Under the pieces are notes generated by a model. That model was given only the letters and a program-made list of their open reading frames with translations. It did no database searches and had not been told where the DNA came from. This document shows positions 58,405 to 64,000 of a DNA stretch of 64,000 nucleotides, piece by piece. The DNA is from Chryseobacterium sp. JUb7 (GTDB taxonomy: Bacteria > Bacteroidota > Bacteroidia > Flavobacteriales > Weeksellaceae): the NCBI RefSeq assembly GCF_024806495.1, contig NZ_JANUFF010000010.1:106183-170182 (forward strand), read 5' to 3'. Positions within the stretch are counted from its first letter, which is position 1, and the number at the start of each line of letters is the position of its first letter. The translations under genes were made by a program, and so were the position numbers.

Positions 58405-58580
58405 GAGCAGATTCCCGCTTTCCACTGTATCTTTTGTTACTCTTCGCTACACAAAAGGATGTCGTTGCAATCGGGCTAGGGCGTTTGTCCAAGTATTCAA
58501 ATGTTGGGTACACAAATCTGTTCATAAAAATTATCCAATAACTTATTTGAGATTGCTTCGTCGCTTCGCTCCTCACAATG
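58405..58580. repeat. Composite non-coding repeat segment
   Basis: Holds two elements. The first includes GTTGCAATCGGGCTAGGG (58464-58481), a reverse-complement relative of the sequence at 63826-63846. The second is GAGATTGCTTCGTCGCTTCG followed by CTCCTCACAATGAC (58547-58580), a motif of the kind scattered between flavobacterial genes. No coding frame is convincing. Confidence 0.55.
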
Positions 58581-58581
58581 A

Positions 58582-58935
58582 CTAGTTCACACCAAAAAAC
58601 GCCTGTAAAGCCGCAACATTAGTTTTGTCATTTCCTACAAAAATCTCTTTATCTGTAAGGAAAACCGGGCGCTTCAGGAAAGTATAATGATCCAGCAATA
58701 GTTCCTTGAAATCCTTTTCTGTTAAAGATTTTACATCCAATCCTCTCAATTTGATCTGAGTAGATTTTCTGCTAAAAAGAGCTTCGTAAGATTTTGTTTT
58801 TTCATGCATTTCCCTAAGCTCATCCTCTGTGATCGGTCCTTTTTTGATTTCACGAAGTTCCCAGTCTGAAAGATCAAATTGCGCTAAAATTTTTCGACAC
58901 GTATCGCACGTATTAAGATAAAATACTTTCTTCAT
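58582..58935 (-). CDS. ArsC/Spx family thioredoxin-fold protein
   Basis: 117 residues. The N-terminal active site is YLNTCDTCRKILAQF (C10-x-x-C13), and a C-terminal half has LFSRKSTQIKLRGLD and FLKRPVFLTDKEIFVG, the arginine-proline region of the ArsC fold. It may be a glutaredoxin-dependent arsenate reductase or an Spx-like regulator; no arsenic genes are adjacent, so the role is left open. Confidence 0.85.
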   Translation of the reverse strand: MKKVFYLNTCDTCRKILAQFDLSDWELREIKKGPITEDELREMHEKTKSYEALFSRKSTQIKLRGLDVKSLTEKDFKELLLDHYTFLKRPVFLTDKEIFVGNDKTNVAALQAFFGVN

Positions 58936-59060
58936 TATAATTTTAAATCTGTTGTTTATTAAAATTCAACTTTGTAAAAGTTTCAGTCTTCAAAAGTAGG
59001 ATTTAATCTAAGATTTTGAAAATTATTAAATACCTTTATTCAATCAAAAATTTTGTGGAA

Positions 59061-59528
59061 ATGGAAAACAAACCTATTACTTTTCAGTTTATTTCAGAAC
59101 CTTCAGATGTGAACTACGGAGGAAATGTACATGGAGGAAGCGTTATGAAATGGATTGATCAGGCGGGATATGCCTGCGCAACGACTTGGAGCGGAAATTA
59201 TTCCGTAACGGTGTATGTTGGAGGAATCCGTTTCTATGAACCTATTAAAATCGGAGAAATTGTAAAAGTGGAAGCTCAGGTGATCTATACAGGTTCTTCA
59301 AGTATGCATATTTCAATCAATGTATTTTCAAGAAATCTGAAACAGCCGAATTTTGATAAGAAAACCCACTGTATCATTGTTTTTGTTGCGGTGGATGAAA
59401 ATGGTAAAAAACTTCCCGTTCCCAAATGGATTCCCAGCACTGAAGAAGAAAAGCAACAGGAGCAGTACGCCAAACGCCTGATGGATCTCAGAACACAGAT
59501 CGAAGACGAAATGAAGCCTTTTCTGTAA
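59061..59528 (+). CDS. Acyl-CoA thioesterase, hotdog fold (YciA/BACH-like)
   Basis: 155 residues from the ATG at 59061 (MENKPITFQF). The motif NYGGNVHGGSVMKWIDQAGYACATTWSG is the conserved active-site block with the aspartate, and YVGGIRFYEPIKIGEIVKVEAQVIYTGSSSMHISI the second strand set. It hydrolyses acyl-CoA in the cytoplasm. A longer frame from 59016 adds fifteen residues of unlikely composition. Its stop overlaps the next start by one base (TAATG). Confidence 0.9.
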   Translation: MENKPITFQFISEPSDVNYGGNVHGGSVMKWIDQAGYACATTWSGNYSVTVYVGGIRFYEPIKIGEIVKVEAQVIYTGSSSMHISINVFSRNLKQPNFDKKTHCIIVFVAVDENGKKLPVPKWIPSTEEEKQQEQYAKRLMDLRTQIEDEMKPFL

Positions 59529-60400
59529 TGACCAGAGAAGATTTTATTAAATTATCTTCACTTGGATTTTTAAGTCTATATTCCTGTGGAATCTCTAATC
59601 TGAAAATGAATAAAAAACCATTGGCTATTCAATTATATACCGTTCGTGATGCGGTTTCAGAGAATCTGGAAAAGGCATTAGAAAAACTGGCAGATCTTGG
59701 ATTTTCAGAATTAGAAATCTACGGTTACAACGGAACATTTTTTGGAAAAAGCAGGAATGAATTTCTTGCTATTCTAAAAAATGTGGGTTTAAAAGTTATC
59801 AGCTCTCATCATACCACAGGAATTCTGCATCAGGAAAAAGGAACTTTGATCAATGATTGGGAAAAATCTATTGAAGATTTACATTTTATCGGTTCAAAAT
59901 ATATGGTCTGCTCTTATCTTTTTCCCGAAGAAAGAACATTTGAAAATTATAAAAAACTTCCCGAATTACTTAATAAATCAGGAGAGCTGACGGGTAAAGT
60001 AGGAATTCAATTCGCTTATCACAATCATGATTTTGAGTTTGAAAAACTAGATGCACAGCAGACAATCTATGATTTTATATTAGAAAACACATCTTTTGAT
60101 TCAGTTAAAATGGAACTGGACTTATATTGGATTTCAAAAGCTGGTTTAGACCCATTATTCTATTTCGAAAAATACCCGAAAAGATTTCCGTTGTGGCATA
60201 TAAAGGATATGAAGCTTAAAACGAAAGATTTTGCAGAAATCGGGAATGGAACTGTCGATTTTAAAAGAATTTTTGAAGCTAAAGAAAAAGCAGGATTAAA
60301 AGATTGGTTTTTGGAACAGGATTCCAGCGATAAAAATATTTTTGAAAGCATACAAATCAGCAAAAAGTATATTTCTGAACATAATTTCTTTACAAAATAA
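59528..60400 (+). CDS. Sugar phosphate isomerase/epimerase-like TIM-barrel protein
   Basis: 290 residues. The xylose-isomerase-like AP endonuclease 2 fold is evident from LAIQLYTVRDAVSENLEKALEKLADLGFSELEIYGYNG, VISSHHTTG, YHNHDFEFE, VKMELDLYWISKAGLD and PLWHIKDMK, which carry the metal-binding H, E and D residues. The N-terminus (FIKLSSLGFLSLYSCG) looks like a Tat/lipoprotein-type signal, so it may be exported. Such proteins act on sugars or inositol-like compounds; the substrate is unknown. One-base overlap with the thioesterase gene. Confidence 0.85.
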   Translation: MTREDFIKLSSLGFLSLYSCGISNLKMNKKPLAIQLYTVRDAVSENLEKALEKLADLGFSELEIYGYNGTFFGKSRNEFLAILKNVGLKVISSHHTTGILHQEKGTLINDWEKSIEDLHFIGSKYMVCSYLFPEERTFENYKKLPELLNKSGELTGKVGIQFAYHNHDFEFEKLDAQQTIYDFILENTSFDSVKMELDLYWISKAGLDPLFYFEKYPKRFPLWHIKDMKLKTKDFAEIGNGTVDFKRIFEAKEKAGLKDWFLEQDSSDKNIFESIQISKKYISEHNFFTK

Positions 60401-60404
60401 TTTC

Positions 60405-60412
60405 TATCTTTG
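60405..60412 (+). promoter_or_regulatory. -7 box of the fluoride-transporter transcript
   Basis: TATCTTTG, a perfect match. It lies 8 bp upstream of the riboswitch, so transcription begins right at the aptamer. Confidence 0.75.
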
Positions 60413-60420
60413 TTAAACAA

Positions 60421-60475
60421 AAGGAAATGGTGTTCTTCCTTACCCAACCGCCTTCAAAAAGCTGATGACGCCTGA
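60421..60475 (+). promoter_or_regulatory. Fluoride riboswitch (crcB motif)
   Basis: The conserved aptamer is visible: GGAAATGGTGTTCTTCC forms P1/P2 parts, then AACCGCC, a short A-rich loop, and GCTGATGACGCCTG. ATGG.GTTC.TCC, AACCGCC and GCTGATGACGCCT are the invariant strings of the crcB motif. It lies 38 bp before the ClC gene start. It turns on expression of fluoride exporters when fluoride is present. Confidence 0.92.
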
Positions 60476-60512
60476 TTAAAAGATTATTAACAATAATTGA
60501 ATCAGGAAAATT

Positions 60513-61817
60513 ATGTCTAAACATCAACGAACTTTCAGCAGCAAAACAAAATTTCATACTCAATTTTTCTTTAGAAAATTTCCGGCTTTGCCTTATATTT
60601 TTAAGTGGTTTTGTATCAGTCTCATTATCGGAGCATTGGTAGGAACAGCTTCTGCAGGCTTTTTACAATCATTGGAATGGGCAACTCACTTCAGAGAAAA
60701 TCACATTTGGATGATTGCATTTCTTCCGATTGCCGGTTTTTTGGTCGGACTTTTATATTATTATTTCGGGAAAGATGTAGAAGCAGGAAACAATTTATTG
60801 CTCGAAAACATTCACGAACCGAAAGAAATTATTCCTTTCAAAATGGCTCCGTTTGTTTATCTCGGAACGATCGTCACGCACTTTTTCGGAGGTTCTGCAG
60901 GTCGTGAAGGAACGGCTTTGCAAATGGCAGGAGCTATCGCCGATCAATTAACAAAACCTTTTAAACTTGATCAAAACGAAAGAAAAATTTTAATTATTTC
61001 TGCGATTGCTGCGGGTTTTGGTTCTGTTTTTGGAACTCCTTTGGCTGGAGCAGTTTTCGGACTTGAAGTTTTCCTGATCGGAAAAATTCGTTACAATGCT
61101 ATTTTTCCTGCTTTTGCATCTGCAATTTTAGCAGACTGGGCAACTAATCTTTGGAATGTAAAACACACCCATTATCATATTGATTTTATTCCGAAACTTG
61201 AATTTCTTCCTGTCTTATACAGCATTCTGGCAGGAATTGCTTTCGGAATCTGTGCTGCTACTTTCAGCAAAGTTATTCATTGGGTGGGTACTGTTTTCAA
61301 ATCCAAAATAAAATATCCTCCGTTTCGTCCTGTAATTGGGGGAATTATTGTTGCTGCATTAGTTTTTTCAATGGGAACGACAAGATACATCGGTCTGGGA
61401 ATTCCAGTCATCTTAGAATCCTTTGAAAAACAGCTCCCTCTGTATGATTTTGTCATTAAAATGATATTAACGATTGTGACCCTTTCGGCTGGATTTAAAG
61501 GCGGTGAAGTCACTCCTTTATTCTTTATCGGAGCGACATTGGGCAGTGCGTTATCTCTATTCATACCATTACCATTTGGTTTGCTGGCAGGAATGGGATT
61601 TGTCGCAGTTTTCGCTGGAGCTACCAATACTCCTCTAGCCTGTATGCTGATGGGAATTGAATTATTTGGGGCAGAATGTGGGATTTATGTTGCAATTGCC
61701 TGCATTGTATCTTATTTATTTTCTGGAAATAACAGCATTTACACCAAACAGAAAATTGGTGAAGCAAAAAACAGAAGATTTGAGAATCTCAATGATAAAA
61801 GTTTTTCTGATTTGTAG
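60513..61817 (+). CDS. ClC-type transporter, probable fluoride/proton antiporter
   Basis: 434 residues, about ten to twelve membrane segments. It carries the ClC gating block FGGSAGREGTALQMAG (the glutamate of GREG) and the second half FGSVFGTPLAGAVFGLEVFLIG. The last conserved part is GMGFVAVFAGATNTPLACMLMGIELFGAE. The riboswitch immediately upstream assigns fluoride as its likely ion, as for the ClC-F branch that exports F- against protons. The usual chloride-site GSGIP motif is absent, in keeping with ClC-F. The start at 60513 leaves 38 bp after the aptamer for an expression platform. Confidence 0.9.
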   Translation: MSKHQRTFSSKTKFHTQFFFRKFPALPYIFKWFCISLIIGALVGTASAGFLQSLEWATHFRENHIWMIAFLPIAGFLVGLLYYYFGKDVEAGNNLLLENIHEPKEIIPFKMAPFVYLGTIVTHFFGGSAGREGTALQMAGAIADQLTKPFKLDQNERKILIISAIAAGFGSVFGTPLAGAVFGLEVFLIGKIRYNAIFPAFASAILADWATNLWNVKHTHYHIDFIPKLEFLPVLYSILAGIAFGICAATFSKVIHWVGTVFKSKIKYPPFRPVIGGIIVAALVFSMGTTRYIGLGIPVILESFEKQLPLYDFVIKMILTIVTLSAGFKGGEVTPLFFIGATLGSALSLFIPLPFGLLAGMGFVAVFAGATNTPLACMLMGIELFGAECGIYVAIACIVSYLFSGNNSIYTKQKIGEAKNRRFENLNDKSFSDL

Positions 61818-61901
61818 ATTGGTTGATAGGTACTGGTTATTGATCTAAATTTGTAATTTTATAAGAAACTGTCAACAATCAGTTAAAAACCAACAACTAA
61901 A

Positions 61902-62783
61902 ATGTTCGATTACAGACTAAAAGTTTTTCATACCGTAGCAACCAGATCGAGTTTCACAAGAGCCTCGGAAGAACTTAATATTTCACAACCTGCTGTTACC
62001 AAACATATTAAGGAAATTGAAAATCAGCTTAACACCAAATTATTTGACAGAAAGGGAACGTCCATTCAATTGACGCCCAGTGGTAAAATTCTGTTTGAAT
62101 ATGCTGAAAAAATAAGAAATATTTATCGTGATCTGGAATTCGAAATCAATCAGATCAATCAACAGCATAAAGGAAAGTTAATTATCGGAGCCAGCACGAC
62201 GGTTGCCCAATATATTCTGCCTGAAATTCTGGCAAAATTCAACGCTTATTATAAAGACTTAAAAATCGAATTGATCACACATAATACAGAAATAATTTCG
62301 GAGCTGCTGAAAGAGGGTAAAATTGATTTGGGAATTATTGAAGGAGAATCTCAGTCAAATTATTTTGAATATAAAATCTTTAAAGCAGATGAAATTGTTT
62401 TGGTTGCAAAAGCCGGTCATCCTTTAGTCAATAAAACACTTCATTTAAAAGATCTGTATACTGTAGACCTGGTTTTCAGAGAACAGGGTTCCGGATCTTT
62501 GGAATTCATTCAAAACCGACTGAAAGAAAAAGGGCTTAATATTAATGAGCTTAATGTAATTATGCAGCTTGGAAGCAGTGAAAGTATTAAAAACTATCTT
62601 ATTCACTCAGACTCTATGGCTTTTTTATCCATCAGCACCATTTTAAACGAGCTGAAAAACAACCAACTAAGCATTATTGATATTAAAAACTTCAGTATTG
62701 AAAGAAACTTTCATTTTATCCTTCCGAAAGGAGAACAATCTGAGCTTATCCAGTTATTTTTAAAGTTCATCAGTTATAACTAA
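61902..62783 (+). CDS. LysR-family transcriptional regulator
   Basis: 293 residues. The N-terminal winged helix is FHTVATRSSFTRASEELNISQPAVTKHIKEIENQLNTKLFDRKGTSIQLTPSG, textbook LysR. The effector domain (about 90-293) begins KGKLIIGASTTVAQYILPEILAKF. It lies 62 bp upstream of a YeiH-type exporter gene, the pairing found in yeiE/yeiH-like loci, and probably controls it; it may also bind the region 61818-61901. Confidence 0.93.
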   Translation: MFDYRLKVFHTVATRSSFTRASEELNISQPAVTKHIKEIENQLNTKLFDRKGTSIQLTPSGKILFEYAEKIRNIYRDLEFEINQINQQHKGKLIIGASTTVAQYILPEILAKFNAYYKDLKIELITHNTEIISELLKEGKIDLGIIEGESQSNYFEYKIFKADEIVLVAKAGHPLVNKTLHLKDLYTVDLVFREQGSGSLEFIQNRLKEKGLNINELNVIMQLGSSESIKNYLIHSDSMAFLSISTILNELKNNQLSIIDIKNFSIERNFHFILPKGEQSELIQLFLKFISYN

Positions 62784-62845
62784 AAGTTATCTTATATAAC
62801 AAAATACAATTTACTTTGTTATGATAAATTGTAGAGTTTTGAGCT

Positions 62846-63808
62846 ATGATTTCAAAACTTTACAATGTGAAAAATTTCATTCAAAATGAAAGATCACAAA
62901 AAATAATTTTTATTTTATTAGCTGTTATTTGTTTAACGCCTATCGTTTCTTCCCCCATAGCGTTACTTCTGGGATTTATTTTAGCAATTATTATCGGAAA
63001 TCCATTTGAGAAAAATCTGCATCAGTATATTCATTTATTACTGCAGATTTCAATCGTCGGATTAGGCTTTGGGTTAAAACTTGATGAGGCATTAGAAGCC
63101 GGAAAATCGGGACTTATATTAACGGTCATCAGTATTTTAACCGTTATGATTTCAGGATATTTTATCGGGAAGCTTCTAAAACTCGAAAGACCTTTATCTT
63201 ATTTAATTTCTGTGGGTACAGCCATTTGCGGTGGAAGTGCTATCGCCGCAACCTCTCCAATTATTAAACCTAATACGAAGCAGATTTCTCTGGCATTGGC
63301 GATTATTTTTACTTTAAATTCCATCGCGCTGTTTGTTTATCCTGCGGCCGGGCATTTTCTGAATCTGACGCAGGAACAGTTCGGGTTGTGGTGTGCCGTG
63401 GGAATCCATGATACAAGTTCCGTTGTGGGAGCAGCAGGTAAATATGGAAATGAAGCCCTTAAAATCGCAACAACCGTTAAATTAGCCCGTGCTTTATGGG
63501 TTATTCCTGTTTCTCTTATTACGATGATTATTTTTAAAAACAAGGAGTCAAAAATTAAAATTCCATGGTTTATCGGATATTTTATACTGGCAATTTTGCT
63601 GAATACTTATTTTCCTTTCTTCAGTGCTTTCAGTTTAGGAATTAATGTTTTAGCAAAATCAGGATTGAATCTGACCCTTTTTTTCATTGGTTCTACCCTT
63701 TCGATTCAGACTTTAAAAACAATTGGAATGAAACCTCTTGCTCTGGCGGTTTTCCTTTGGATTTTCATTAGTGCTGGAAGTCTAGTCTTTATTCTTAATT
63801 TTGATTAA
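62846..63808 (+). CDS. YeiH/UPF0324 family putative sulfate exporter
   Basis: 320 residues with about ten helices. The family blocks GLGFGLKLDEALEAGKSGLILTVISI, VGTAICGGSAIAATSPIIKPNTKQISLALA, WCAVGIHDTSSVVGAAGKYGNEALKIATTVKLARALW and GINVLAKSGLNLTLFFIGSTLSI are all present. Members are predicted to export sulfate or small sulfonates; direct evidence in the family is limited. LysR regulator upstream. Confidence 0.92.
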   Translation: MISKLYNVKNFIQNERSQKIIFILLAVICLTPIVSSPIALLLGFILAIIIGNPFEKNLHQYIHLLLQISIVGLGFGLKLDEALEAGKSGLILTVISILTVMISGYFIGKLLKLERPLSYLISVGTAICGGSAIAATSPIIKPNTKQISLALAIIFTLNSIALFVYPAAGHFLNLTQEQFGLWCAVGIHDTSSVVGAAGKYGNEALKIATTVKLARALWVIPVSLITMIIFKNKESKIKIPWFIGYFILAILLNTYFPFFSAFSLGINVLAKSGLNLTLFFIGSTLSIQTLKTIGMKPLALAVFLWIFISAGSLVFILNFD

Positions 63809-63825
63809 TTTCTTAAAAATGCCAA

Positions 63826-63846
63826 CATCCCTAGCCCCGATTGCAG
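63826..63846. repeat. Repeat fragment shared with 58464-58481
   Basis: CATCCCTAGCCCCGATTGCAG matches the reverse complement of the 58464 element over CCCTAGCCC-GATTGCA with one extra C. It directly precedes the contig-end artefact, so assembly probably stopped within a multicopy repeat. Confidence 0.6.
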
Positions 63847-63875
63847 CATTTGTCTGAGCTCATTTTTTTGGGTTT

Positions 63876-64000
<125 letters not shown>

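Overview
The window looks like a chromosomal segment of a Chryseobacterium-like member of the Flavobacteriia. It is AT-rich. Gene starts lack Shine-Dalgarno sequences, and many are preceded by the Bacteroidetes -7 box TAnnTTTG. It carries a SusC/SusD starch locus and many secreted proteins and SCXX-type lipoproteins. The organism name is an inference from gene content; no rRNA or tRNA gene was found. The last ~120 bases are a poly-G artefact at a contig end.

Region 1 (1-14923, all minus strand) is a starch/maltodextrin utilisation locus: susC, susD, susE, a GH97 alpha-glucosidase (susB), and at the left edge the 5' end of a GH13 susA-like amylase with a one-base frameshift. A five-gene RiPP cluster sits between susB and susA (7146 down to 2703). 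It encodes an 84-residue precursor ending in three consecutive aromatic-X-X tripeptides, a radical SAM/SPASM maturase, two related HxD...H proteins (probable 2OG-Fe(II) oxygenases) and a secreted two-DTG aspartic protease. A hairpin followed by U residues lies between precursor and maturase genes. A bile-acid:sodium-symporter-family transporter and an M14-like hydrolase follow.

Region 2 (15259-30212) is mostly core: metG, a methyltransferase, glutaminase, a VWA/MoxR-type ATPase pair, a TonB-dependent receptor, and an EmrAB-TolC-type efflux operon with an AraC regulator and an 18-bp palindrome at its promoter.

Region 3 (30258-36778) is the main discovery: a 6521-bp mobile element with exact 32-bp terminal inverted repeats and a perfect 8-bp target duplication (ATTTATTA). 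It encodes an IS1595-family transposase and nine passenger genes: an HNH nuclease overlapping an unknown gene, a 49/121-residue gene pair, a lipoprotein gene with a strongly structured RNA in its probable leader, and an unknown soluble protein followed by a four-helix membrane protein that could be a defence pair. It inserted in what was a ~70-bp gap between araC and a divergent Mpo1-like gene.

Region 4 (36812-63808) is again mostly housekeeping: dnaA, pheA, rarA, yidD, lgt (with an unusual N-terminal extension), nnr, mscL, serA, idi, gcvT, an ArsC-like protein, a ClC-type transporter preceded by a fluoride riboswitch, and a LysR/YeiH pair. REP-like inverted repeats and strong bidirectional terminators lie between many of these genes.
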